From Rutpela maculata (lineage: Eukaryota; Arthropoda; Insecta; Coleoptera; Cerambycidae), in the NCBI GenBank assembly GCA_936432065.2, contig OW386293.2:19108234-19172233 (forward strand): DNA of 64,000 nt. The letters are read 5' to 3'. Position 1 is the stretch's first letter; every line of letters starts with the position of its first letter. The notes below the pieces were generated by a model. The model was given only the letters and a program-made list of their open reading frames with translations, was not told the origin of the DNA and ran no database searches. Shown here piece after piece: positions 1 through 9,499 of this stretch. Made by a program: the position numbers and the translations under genes.

Positions 1-140
1 TTTAATTATTCTCATAGCCTGAGTACGTGACAAAGCAGTGTTTGAAAATTTCAAATTAAATTGGCTTACCACTTCTCTTAGCGAGTTTTCACCGCCAATT
101 CCGTAGCATTGCAAATTTTTTCACGCACTATGAGTACCAT
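1..140 (-). pseudogene. Transposase N-terminus (DUF4817-type helix-turn-helix), frameshifted and partial
   Basis: The start codon (complement of 138-140) corresponds to the start at 61031 in the sister copy. The first residues MVLIVREKI match, then a deletion of about 7 nt relative to the sister copy shifts the frame and gives an early stop. The remainder resembles the DNA-binding helix-turn-helix segment found at the N-terminus of many insect mariner-like transposases. The rest lies outside the window. Known family: binds the inverted repeats of its element. Seen here: only a broken fragment. Confidence 0.7.
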
Positions 141-651
141 TTCCACTTAATTTCTTATGCTTGGTTCGTTAATTTGAAACAGAAATTAAGGATAATATTT
201 ACGTTTGACAGATATGTCAGTAATAAATGATAAATGTGTATCCACTGCTTTTCTCATAGCCTACTTTTAGCTTCTACATAACTTTAAATATTAATTCACA
301 AAAAATAATTTCTATGCAGTTTTAATTGAATGGTTCAAAATAAAATGCTAATTTATTGAAAAAATGGGAAGTTTCAAAAAAATAATTTTATATTCCTGAA
401 ATTTGGTATAGAGGTATAAAATTGCATTCTAAATAACTTTTTTTTGTGGAATTTTTTCATATTTTGAAAAATAAAAGTACTTTATTATTGGTGATTTTTA
501 CAACTTTGCTTATAAAACACCCTGTAGAACACTAAATCAAGTCATTTTTGGTATACTTTAGTTTTATAACAAGCAGGACTCAATCCCTAAATACCATTCC
601 AAAATTTTTGGTCCATTACACCTCTTGTTACATCTATCCTGGTACACACTG
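1..651 (-). mobile_element. Mariner-like (IS630-Tc1-mariner) element, 5' half, cut by window edge
   Basis: Reads in reverse as the 5' half of the element at 60535-62588. The terminal inverted repeat occupies about 361-651 and ends in CACACTG followed by TA (652-653), the expected TA duplication. The matching terminus at 60535 starts CAGTGTGTCCC. The internal part (1-360) matches the leader and the start of the transposase frame of the other copy, with substitutions and small indels. The element continues beyond the left edge, so its other end and the catalytic domain are not visible. Confidence 0.85.
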
Positions 652-653
652 TA

Positions 654-1288
654 GATAAACTACGAATTATTTCAAATAAATACATCCATCGGCAAAAATT
701 ATCGTCATTTACACAGTTTTTGTTCGAAATCTTAGGACACTAGTGTAAGAAATAAGTACAAAGTATACAATAAGACTTTCGACGTGCCTAAAAACAGTAA
801 GGCTTTCCTGAAATTGATTAAAAGAATGCCCTCAGGTGCGAGGCTATTTCTCTAGCAAGCTGTTACACTAATACAATGATTGATCTTTTCTTTGATTGCA
901 TCTAATGGTTAGGAGAATTCGGCTTTCACCCCTGGCTACATCTTAATCTTAATCTTAAAGGGTGATTTCTGTTTGACAACAGCCGAACGGAGTACAAATC
1001 CTTCAGTATAAAATAAATAGGTTTGTTACATTGGGTTATTCAACAATGTCCGAATAAAAGTGAATAATGGAAGAGAGAGAAATTGCAGATCAAAAGTAGT
1101 ATTTATTTGACGAAAATACAACTTATATATTGTATTTCTTATGATGGATTCTTTAGCGAGACAAATTTTATAACATTAAGCATTTCTATTAAAAAAATAC
1201 TATTTTGGGTATCTAGCAGATAACTTTCAAAAGTAGATGGAGATATTTTATTTATTGAGACATGCATGTTTTTTTTTATGTTTTTAAC
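654..1288. other. No recognisable gene
   Basis: AT-rich sequence between the left-edge element and the 3' part of the composite repeat. It has short open frames only and no conserved protein motif or clear terminal repeat on either strand. I see nothing to annotate. Confidence 0.6.
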
Positions 1289-1473
1289 ATTTTATTTAAC
1301 GTCGGCCTATTTCCGCTACCAGAGCTTATCACCGACGCCAGGAGATGAGCTACCTGGAAAATTTGCCGAACCTCTTCTCGTAAGAAGAGTAGGGATCTTT
1401 TACTTGCCTAACATTAATAGACATCCCCTTAGACCCGGCAAATCTCAGTGTAAAATGGGTTTGGCGTGAAATA
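1289..1473 (-). repeat. Composite Pol III-type repeat, 3' segment (split by 1474-3914)
   Basis: In reverse this matches 31150-31312 of the plus-strand copy closely, including the shared run GTTAGGCAAGTAAAAGAT and GGAAATAGGCCGACGTTAAAT. It is the tail of the repeat whose 5S-like core is at 3915-4190. The two parts are separated by the TA-flanked element 1474-3914, so this is one repeat copy interrupted by a transposon. Confidence 0.8.
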
Positions 1474-2056
1474 TTTGGGGACAGTTATTTGTTTATCGCA
1501 ATGGATAGCTGTATTAATGTAGGATAAGTGCATAAAGTCGCAAAAAATTCCGACGTGAGCTAAAGCCGCCATTTAGAAAAAATGACCGTTAGAGACATTT
1601 CCTTTAAAATCATATATCTTAGTAACCGTTGCTCCGATTTTAGATTTCTTTTTTTTTGTTCCATTCCTCACTTCACATTTTATAGAAAGTATAATTACAT
1701 ATTTTACGATAAATTAAACGACAAACTTAGGAAATTAAAAAATAATTTAAATATTTAGACTTTTGTATTGAAATCTCTAGTCAATTTTTGAAAAAATAAT
1801 TTTAATAAAAGTTCTAGAGCACAAAATTACCTTCAATTTGTTTTTTGGCCGATGTTACTAACTCAAATATTAACGGGGTAATAGTTATTTATATATAAAA
1901 TTGTAATCATTTTTAATAATGTACATTAAGGTATAAAGGGTGTCCAGTCAGTGTTCCCAGGAAGATTGTGCAAAACGGCTAACTTTATAAAAAACTTTCT
2001 TAACAAAACTTCCAATGTCTCGTCTCTACTACAACTTAAAATTATTTTCAATTATA

Positions 2057-3504
2057 CAAGGTGTCTCAAAAACGAGTCACACAAGGAAGTTAATTTTTTT
2101 TAAATAGAACAGCCTGTATTTCCTTAATGCCAGTTAAGCCTCCAAGGACCCTGTATTACACCCTAAAATATTTTGCCAAGTTATTTTTTTCTGTTTTTTT
2201 TTTGGGCAGTTTACAAACATTTTTGACTGCTCCATTTACATTTCCCTCAAAAAAGCGAGGATGAGTAACATAATCATGTACAATTCCTCCCCTTACATTT
2301 AAACTCTGGTTCTGATTTTTCTGTGCAACGTGAGGGTTTTCTCTGGCATAATAATGGAAATTGTGCCTATTCACAAATCCGTTACGATGAAACGTTGATT
2401 CATCCGTGAACAATACAAATTTGAAAAATTCTTCATTTTCTCCAATTTGGTTTTGAGCCCACTGGCAAAAATTTAATCTACAATTTAAATCCACATCTCA
2501 AAGCACTTGATGCAGCTGAGCTCGATAGGGGTGAAACTTATTTTTATGAAGACATAGGAAAACACTAGATTCACTACTTAACTTCCGAACTCTTGCCGTA
2601 GGATTTTCGATTACCGCTAAAGTTATAGCCAGCTCATTTTCTTCATTACAATACATTTCGTCGTCTCGCCTTCTTTTCATATGCAAAATTTCCAGTACGT
2701 TCAAAACGTTCTTTCAAATTTTCTAGAGACCTCACATCAGGACACCTTCTATAGGGATATTTTTGACCATACATTCTTGATGCCAATAAACAATTTCCAT
2801 CACATTCACCAATAACATAACATTTACCATAGATATTAAATCTTATTGACAATGATTATAATTCTTATTTTTAAATATTAACAATATTAATTCAACTTAA
2901 TCACGATAATCTTAAACACATTAGAGAAACGTCATAAAGTAAAAAACAAACGCAAAACAAAAGACCAAAGCCATACTAGATTTTAATGCTAAAATAAAAA
3001 GCACCTCAATTTACGCAAAACTTATTTGAAATAATCATATTTCAAAAACGGTTTGAAATAAAACGTAAGTGTATAATATTAGAATGTGGGGAATTTTATG
3101 CTTTATTCATCCATGTAAAAAAACTATAGGGATTCCATTTAAAAAATTTGAGAAAAATAATAATTAAATAACAAGAAATGTAAACAAATATTTTGGACAC
3201 CCGGTATAATAATAATTTATTTCAAAAATGTTTTTCAGTAAATGCATCATTGTCGAATTACATCCTACATTTTTAGAAAAAACAATTAATAAATCGCGGA
3301 GATATGGTAGTCAAAAGAATGTTTGTAATTTGCCAAAAAAAAAAACAGGAAAAAAATTATAACTTGGCAACGCTCCAACCAATCGGCAAAAAATTTTAGC
3401 GTGTAATTCAGGATTCTTAGAAGATTAACTGGCGCTAAAAAATTAGAGGGTATTCCGCTCAAAAAATTATACATTCTTGTGTAACTCCTTTTTGTGACAC
3501 CTTG
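2057..3504 (-). mobile_element. Mariner-like element carrying a decayed transposase
   Basis: The ends CAAGGTGTCTC (left) and GACACCTTG (right) are flanked by TA at 2055-2056 and 3505-3506. The interior encodes a minus-strand DUF4817/mariner-type transposase remnant (2156-2852). A further end-like motif, GGACACCCGGTATA, lies at about 3195-3206 and may be another small relic. At 1448 bp it is in the usual size range, but the 3' half of the transposase frame is missing. Confidence 0.75.
2156..2852 (-). pseudogene. Mariner-like transposase pseudogene (DUF4817 plus partial DDE domain)
   Basis: Three overlapping reading frames together give the family order. First is a helix-turn-helix part (2852-2646) with CDGNCLLASRMYGQKYP and SLENLKERFERTG. 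Then comes a linker with VIENPTARVRKLS (2704-2498). Last is the start of the catalytic domain (2494-2156) with LNFCQWA and the first catalytic Asp in FTDESTFHRNG. The second and third catalytic Asp blocks (HDG and SPD...D in relatives) are absent: after FFEGNVNG the frame runs into unrelated lysine-rich sequence and stops. At least two frameshifts plus the lost C-terminus make it non-functional. Known family: cut-and-paste transposase cutting at its inverted repeats and joining at TA. Confidence 0.8.
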
Positions 3505-3914
3505 TATAATTGAAAATAATTTCACGTTGTAGTAGAGATAAAACATTGAAAGTTTTGTTAAAAAAGTTTTTTTATAAAGTTACCCGTTTTTGCACAATCT
3601 TCCGAGGAGGCACTAACTGGACACCTTGTATATTTCCAAGAACTCAAGTCTTATTTTCTTCAGTTGTCTTCTATTTTATGCCCAAAGATGTAATAACACT
3701 TTCGATTGTACATAAAAAGGGGAAGAAAACAAAAAATAAATCTAAAATCGGAGCAATATGGTTACTGCGATATGTCCTTCTAAAAGAAACGGTTTTTGCG
3801 GCCATTTTTTCTAAATGGTGGCTTTAGCTCACATTGGGATTTTTCGGGACTTTTATATCCTCATTCTACATGAATAAAGCTATCCATTTCGATAAAGAAA
3901 TAGCTGTCCCCAGA

Positions 3915-4190
3915 TAGTTCATACTCAAAACTGGATTTGCCTGCACTACCTCCAAAGGATGGTATATCCACTACATAATCCTCGTCTTGAAATTACATAG
4001 CTTCCGCGTATACGCGGATATACAAGCCGCTAGAAGGTGGGACGAGATCGCTGTGTTTCCCAAGATGGATTTCACTCATCCAAGTACTAACCGCGCTGAA
4101 AGTTGCTTCAGAGGAGAATCGAAATACAACCACACTCAAGACGCCTCTACGCTCGCCCCGAGAGAAATGCATGTGGTGAATGAAATTTTG
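3915..4190 (-). repeat. Composite Pol III-type repeat, 5S-rRNA-like core segment
   Basis: In reverse it contains GCGGTTAGTACTTGGATGAG, a close match to the internal control region and box C area of 5S rRNA, preceded by GAAGCAAC as in 5S. It is followed by the segment shared with 31030-31150 (CTCGTCCCACCTTCTAG, GGATATACCATCCTTTGG). The 5' tRNA-like head is missing in this copy, which starts near 4190. Continues at 1473-1289 after the interrupting transposon. Confidence 0.75.
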
Positions 4191-4228
4191 TACATATTTT
4201 CTTTGTGCTTTTTAGTAGTTCTTTGAAA

Positions 4229-4273
4229 TGTAACAAATGTTTAATTATGATGTAACAAATGTTTAATTATGAT
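4229..4273. repeat. Short tandem duplication (22-bp unit, two copies)
   Basis: The string ATGTAACAAATGTTTAATT recurs immediately, giving two direct copies of a 22-bp unit. Probably replication slippage; no function is suggested. Confidence 0.7.
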
Positions 4274-4911
4274 GGAGTATCCTCTAGGCAGGGCTAGTAT
4301 ATAGAGAGAATGGTTATTTTCTTGTTTTTCATACTGAACGTTAGATATAGTAAGTGTATGAAAGAAATTGAGAAGACGGCTCGTAGGGGGAGCCTCTTGT
4401 TTGTATACTAGCATAGTCAGAGTTAGATCAATGGTATATGAAAACTAGTGGAAGCATTATACTCTTCGTGGATTTACTGAGCTTTAGTGATGGGTCAAAC
4501 CAGCTATTTTTGTGTAGCAGCTACTTCTGCTACTGCTATTTTCATTTAGCAGTTAAAAATAGCTGCTATTTTAATAGCAGCTATTCTTAGCATTAATTGT
4601 TTTAGCTAAATGGCTCGTATTAACAGATAACAAATGAAACTTTACAAAAAAAAAAACGCAATCGCTGTATGGATAGTTAAATATCATTAATTTCAAAAGA
4701 AATATCTGCATAACATTTTATTAGTTTATGTTTTATATTCCGCTAAAATATTTGAGCAGATGAACGTAATCATGTGTTAAATATTGTCAAAATAAAATAG
4801 TTTTACATGAATTACATATTCCCTTCCTAAGTTGCTGCACTGTGGACCCGCTTGGCCGCTGCTCGCTGTAACGGAACGAATGCTTGTGCTATAATTGCTA
4901 TTGGGGCGACG

Positions 4912-6601
4912 CACAGTGGGGCAAACAGCTCATTTTTTGGACAAACGATAATTCCCAAGCCTGGAATTAATGAAACTAAAATTTTCTTTTTTTTAAATTA
5001 TTCGTTATAAAATTGCCTTTAATTCTATCGAGCCTGAATTTTGAAATTTCAAAATTAAAGATGGCTAATCCAATATCGTGGACATAAATTTTATCAAAAG
5101 ATTGTTTAAAATTATAAAAAATCATTACTTGGGGGGTTTTTTGGTTTCTAATCTCATTTCTGATCCCCGAATTTTGAGATTCAATAAACCAAGATAGCGG
5201 ATCCAATATAATATTTTTTTAAATGAAATGTACATGCACAAACTGTTAAAAATTGTTACTTAGGATTTTTAAGGGTTTCTGATCGAGAATCTGAAATCTA
5301 ACTTACGTAATATCGTAATCCAAAATGGCGAATCCAATATGGCTGCCATATTTTTTTAATTGACATGTAAATGCGCAAATTTTTAAAAATTGTTACTTAG
5401 GAGTTTTAGAGATTGCTGATCATGAATCTGAAGTCCAAATTACGTAATGTCGAAATCCAAGATGTCGGATCCAATATGGCTGCAATAATATTTTTTAAAT
5501 GAGATGTACATGCGCCAATTGATAAAAATTTTTACTCGGGGCTTTTAAGGTTTCTGACCATGAATATGAAGTCTAAATTATGTAATATCGTAATCCAAGA
5601 TGGCGGATTCAATATGGCAGATCCAATATGGCGGCCATAATATTTTTTTTAAATGAAATGTACATACGCAAATTATTAAAAATTAGGTTTAAAGATGTCA
5701 ACATTTTTTATTGGTTATCTCATTTTTTTATAAGATGGCATATTCGAATCTGCCATCTTAGAATTCGAAATTACGAATGCGTAGTCAGCAATTGTAAAAA
5801 CCTGCAAGTAACAATTTTTAACTATTTTCGCATGTACATCATAATTTAAAAAAAATTTATGGCAGCCATATTGAATTTCATTTTCTGGTTTGCAAAATAT
5901 TTTAATATCCGAAACGAAATTAGCAAACTGTGAAACCCCCGAAAAACAAATTTTAACAGTTTCCTTCTTGATTTTTCATTCTTTTTTAACTTACGGACAC
6001 CATATTGGATCCGCCATCTTGGATTTCGATATTACGTAATTTGGACTTCAGATTTATGATCAGCAATCTCTAAAACCCCTAAGTAACAATTTCTAACAAT
6101 TTGCGCATTTACATGTCAATTAAAAAAATATTATGGCCGCTATATTGGATTCGCCATTTTGGATTACGATATTACGTAATTTAGATTTTAGATTCTCGAT
6201 CAGAAACCCTTGAAAGTCCTAAGTAACAATTTTTAACAGTTTGTGCATATACATTTCATTTAAAAAAATATTATAGCCGCCATATTGGATCCGCTATCTT
6301 GGTTTTTTGAATCGCAAAATTTTGGGATCAGAAATGAGATTAGAAACCAAGAAAACCCCTCCAAGTAACAATTTTTTATAATTTTAAACAATCTTTTGAT
6401 AAAATTTTAATTTACTTTTAAAATTTATGTCCGCGATATTGGATTAGCCATCTTTAATTTCGAAATTTCGAAATTCGGGCTCGATAGAATTAGAGGCAAT
6501 TTTATAACGAATAGTTAAAAAAAAAAGAAAATTTAAGTTTCATTAATTCCAGGCTTGGGAATTATCGTTTGTCCAAAAAATGAGCAATTTGCCCCACTGT
6601 G
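4912..6601. mobile_element. Transib-like fold-back element with 5-bp target duplication
   Basis: The ends are CACAGTGGGGC (left) and GCCCCACTGTG (right), with CGACG directly repeated on each side (4907-4911, 6602-6606). A terminal CACAGTG, identical to the RAG recombination-signal heptamer, plus a GC-rich 5-bp duplication is the known signature of Transib elements. The element is almost wholly palindromic (arms roughly 4912-5660 and 5860-6601). It has no transposase, so it would depend on an enzyme made elsewhere. It sits inside the hAT-type element. Confidence 0.75.
5160..5660. repeat. Subterminal tandem repeats in the Transib-like element
   Basis: Each unit contains AAGATGGCGGATCCAATATGG followed by an A/T run, ATGTACATGCGCAAATT, TTGTTACTTAGG and TTTCTGATC. 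The CCAATATGG motif recurs at about 5334, 5471 and 5620, a period of roughly 130-150 bp. Inverted copies fill the right arm (about 5990-6340). Confidence 0.75.
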
Positions 6602-7062
6602 CGACGCGACGCAGCCTGCTGCAAGGGCGCGTTGGCACTCGGCGAGTGATTTCAACCTGCTATAAAAATAGCAGCTATTTATCAGAGCTCGTAACAGTTG
6701 CTACTGCTATGGAGCAAATAGCAGTTAAAAAATAGCAGACTGCTATTTAGCAGCCCATCACTACTGAGCTTTTTATATAAATGTTACACAATCTATAGGA
6801 TACTCTTCGCATTTTTCTTGTAAATAGTGTAAGTTTTTGGACATTCTAAATTTTATGATACCATATTTGTTGTGAAAAAAAAAATATATATATAAAAAAT
6901 GAAAAAAAAACAACCACCATGTCAGGAATTCGAACACAAAACCTTTGGATTGCGAGGCAAAAGCTTTAGCCATTGGGCCATCACACATTACTACAAAAAT
7001 CGAATGTCTCATATATTATTCCAGAATTATATTTTAACGGATTAGATATATTATGAAATATA

Positions 7063-7557
7063 CCACGTGCCACAAACTAGTGGCTCCCCCCTATATTTGC
7101 TTTATTTTTTAACTTATCCATTTGAAATTTATATAATTTTTCTTGAACTCTAATGTAGTTGCCTTTGCAAAAATCATATGTCTAAGAATGACATGTGAAT
7201 AACTACCTTTTTGTGAACAATAGCCTTTTGGTTCTCTCTTTTGTTTCTTAATAGGTATAAGTACTAGTACACAGTAGAACGATCAATAAAAATTATTTAG
7301 AAAGTGATTTTTTATTTTTAAATAAATTTAATGAAATAGAAAAACAAATAGCATAGATTTGACATGGATATCAATGAATTCAGAAAAAATCTATAATTTA
7401 TTGAACACTAGGAGCCACAACCTTCCCATTTGAAAAAAAAGTTTTCGATAAAAGTGGATTGTTCAATTTTGGAGGCTTCGAAAGTAGTTATTAAAGAAAT
7501 TAAGTGAAAAATTATAAAGGGAATATAGTGGGGGGGTCATTAGCCTGTGGCACCAGG
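7063..7557. mobile_element. TA-flanked MITE, ~495 bp
   Basis: The ends CCACGTGCCACAAACTAG (left) and, in reverse, CCTGGTGCCACAGGCTAA (right) form an imperfect terminal inverted repeat that continues through a run of C/G. TA is present on both sides (7061-7062 and 7558-7559). It has no coding capacity and fits a Tc1-mariner-type MITE inserted in repeat copy A. Confidence 0.75.
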
Positions 7558-7949
7558 TATATATCAGTAAAATATATTAAAAAAAATTATAGAGAATAAC
7601 ATTTCGCAAGATTTCTATCTAAGTACAAGTGACAAAAATTAGGAATTTTTTTTTTAATTTAAATGATTAACTTTTTTATTTACTGATTGATTTTTTTCAA
7701 AAACAATGGGGTTCTTCTCTAGGTAACAGTAACTTACTTCCCAAATTTCAATACAATCGGACTTTTATTTCTTAAGTTATCGTGCTTACAAGAAACGTGA
7801 CGGACGGACAGACGGACATTTTGAAATTTTCTGTCTGTGAGCGATATTTACGGATTTAGAAATGTGCCGATCAAATGCAATATACTCTTCGTTTTCGTAC
7901 TTGCGAAGAGTATAATAACGAATGGTCTTTTAGAAAGTTATCTGCTAGT

Positions 7950-8470
7950 TACCCAAAAAATATTTTACTTCCACATCCACATCCAGTGGAAGTACAGTGA
8001 TCCAAAAAAAATTTTAAAAATTTGTATTGTTCAAATAGGCTTAGGATGTCATATTTTAAATTTGAGCAAAAAAAAAATTTCTGTCTCTCTGTAACTTTTT
8101 TGTGTGCACGTTTAAGATATTGACTTGAAATTTGGTACACGTATGTATTTTAACCAGATCTGGAACCAAATTATATTTTGATTTTATTTCGAAAGGGTTG
8201 GGGGATAAATTGGGGTAAATGAGGGTAAATAGGTAAATCAAGCAATAAGAGTCCGTAAAATTGGTATTTAGTGTATATAAAAAAAGTTAAGGTCACAAAA
8301 CATTTTTTGGCATTAGCCACCCAAATTACTACCCCCACCCCATTATTGAAGGGGGTGAAAAAAAATGTATTTAGCTTGCATGCAAGAACCTAAGGCCTCA
8401 AATTTTTTTTTTACTTCATCCAACCCCCCACTACCACCCCAATATATAAAAAATTAAAAATAAATGATAA
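7950..8470. repeat. Dispersed repeat with CCACATCCAG motif, copy 1
   Basis: Shares long inverted similarity with 26150-26760: TTCCACATCCA and CCAGTGGAAGTA at one end, TTGAAATTTGGTACACG-like sequence inside, and pyrimidine-rich CTACCCCCACCCCATT near the other end. A third fragment lies at 44730-44945. It carries no protein motif and its class is unknown. Confidence 0.6.
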
Positions 8471-8802
8471 TAATAATAATAAAATAGTTAAAGAAATCTA
8501 CCAAACAGTCCTCATTCAACACCTTTGCATGTATTTTTGTGGGAGTATTTAAAGGACAAAGTGAATTGTAATCAAAAAAAGTTATAAAACATTGTTCATC
8601 TCAGGATTTTATTTTTATTCTTATAATTAAACTTTTAATATCCGATATGTCAAGAAATATTACAGCCAGAACTATCAATCTTTATATATTTGAAATCAGG
8701 GAAAATCTACTAACTGCTACATTTCCGGGGAAACTGGAAGTGATGGATAAGTATCAAATTATGTATATGTATATATCGCTCTTGGCAAATTTAAGACTTA
8801 TA

Positions 8803-9085
8803 TCTTGAAAACTCTGGAAACTATGGCTTGTCTAATGGTTCCGTTAACACCCGGTATATGTATGCTCTTTAAATTTCGTTTATGATTCAAAACCATGGAA
8901 GAAATAAAATTTTAGCATATTAGTATTACCTTGGACACCATCTTTAATTTCGGACGAATATTTAGTAGTCTCAAAAACTTTTTAAAACTACGTAGTCTTC
9001 AGAATCCAAAAATGTAAAAATATACAAGGTGTCTCGAAAACACTGGAAACTATGATTTGTCTAATGATTCCGTTGACACCCGGTA
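8803..9085. repeat. Paired mariner-type end fragments, including a 59-bp TA-flanked miniature
   Basis: The block CTATGGCTTGTCTAATGG...ACACCCGGTATA at 8821-8857 recurs as CTATGATTTGTCTAATGA...ACACCCGGTATA at 9051-9086. The second copy is bounded by TACAAGGTGTC on its left, so 9025-9083 has inverted ends (CAAGGTGTC and GACACCCGG) with TA at 9023-9024 and 9084-9085. It may be an extreme internal deletion of a mariner-like element. Confidence 0.55.
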
Positions 9086-9366
9086 TAACAACAGAAATAA
9101 CAATTATAAATAGACTAGGACATTTTCAATCCCTAATTATGGGGAAAGTAAAAATACTAAATTGAATTGCTTTCAGAACAGTGTATTTTAATGTTCAAAG
9201 GGAATAAGTCAATTTTTTTGAAAGAAATATTTTTATACTTATTAGTGTATGTTTTTCGTATTATTGGAGGTATTTTTTACCACTAAAAAATATATTAATT
9301 AAAAACTAATTTACAATTATTGACTTAAAATTTTTCAATGTTGATCTTAATATCAGTTCATTAAGC

Positions 9367-9498
9367 CTACTCTGTAAAAACGTAATCCAACGAATTATCC
9401 GAAACTTCACTGGCCGCATACTCAATCCGGTCGGTAGCCAGTAATAAAATGTGGTTGGCATCGATCAAACCTAATGGCGGGTTGGTCGTAGTGGTTAT
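9367..9498 (-). CDS. Candidate terminal exon of an unidentified gene
   Basis: The reverse strand holds an open 43-codon segment ending in TAG (9367-9369). Its codon usage is balanced and its base composition richer in G+C than the surroundings. It contains NPPLGLIDANHILLLATD, then RIEYAASEVSDNSLDYVFTE, then the stop. It is preceded directly by an AG (9499-9500) with a moderate T-rich tract (TTACTGTTATTGTTAATTAAAG), so it can begin in phase 0 at an acceptor. No transposon family I know has this sequence, and no repeated copy is visible in the window. I infer a possible last exon of a host gene but do not recognise the protein. It could also be a chance open segment or an unknown element. Confidence 0.4.
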   Translation of the reverse strand: MTTTTNPPLGLIDANHILLLATDRIEYAASEVSDNSLDYVFTE

Positions 9499-9499
9499 C

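Larger units (their letters stand above)
1936..3628. mobile_element. Palindromic TA-flanked MITE, split at its centre
   Basis: Arms 1936-2054 and 3507-3628 are inverted copies: AAGGGTGTCCAGT at the left, ACTGGACACCTTG at the right, with TA on both sides (1934-1935, 3629-3630). Joined without the inner element they meet at a perfect palindrome, CAATTATAATTG, whose central TA is the duplicated target of the inner insertion. So this was a roughly 245-bp fold-back MITE. Confidence 0.75.
1474..3914. mobile_element. TA-flanked element with ~240-bp terminal inverted repeats
   Basis: The left end TTTGGGGACAG and the right end, which in reverse reads TCTGGGGACAG, are both flanked by TA (1472-1473 and 3915-3916). 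The arms run about 1474-1715 and 3670-3914 and share AGCTATCCAT and CTAAAATCGGAGCAA. TA duplication suggests the Tc1-mariner group, but no transposase clearly belongs to this shell. Its target is the composite repeat, whose two halves flank it. It contains the nested elements 1936-3628 and 2057-3504. Confidence 0.75.
4485..6763. mobile_element. hAT-type non-autonomous element with 8-bp target duplication
   Basis: The termini are inverted TAGTGATGGG (left) and CCCATCACTA (right), a hAT-like end. They are flanked by the 8-bp direct repeat CTGAGCTT (4477-4484 and 6764-6771), the duplication size of hAT elements. The uninterrupted target is visible in the sister repeat near 32600-32655 (in reverse, TTTACAGAGCTTTTTATATA), which confirms the boundaries. 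Subterminal AGCAGCTATT motifs recur near both ends, as expected for transposase binding sites. No hAT transposase is present; the interior is mostly a second insertion (4912-6601). Confidence 0.88.
4459..7920 (-). repeat. Dispersed repeat with ACTCTTCG ends and a tRNA-like module, copy A
   Basis: Begins TTATACTCTTCG and ends GCGAAGAGTATAA, a terminal inversion, with further ACTCTTCG motifs inside. It is an inverted relative of 31851-32655; shared blocks include a run of GGACGGACAGACGG repeats and CGATCAAATGCAATATACTC. On the minus strand 6988-6926 reads like a tRNA: an A-box-like GGCTAAAGC and a B-box-like GTGTTCGAATTC. The copy is interrupted by the hAT-type element 4485-6763 and the MITE 7063-7557. 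The class of the repeat itself is unknown to me. Confidence 0.7.

Noticed and set aside
941..965. Telomere-like CTTAATCTTAATCTTAA
   Set aside because: Only three imperfect units and not the insect TTAGG motif; chance repeat.
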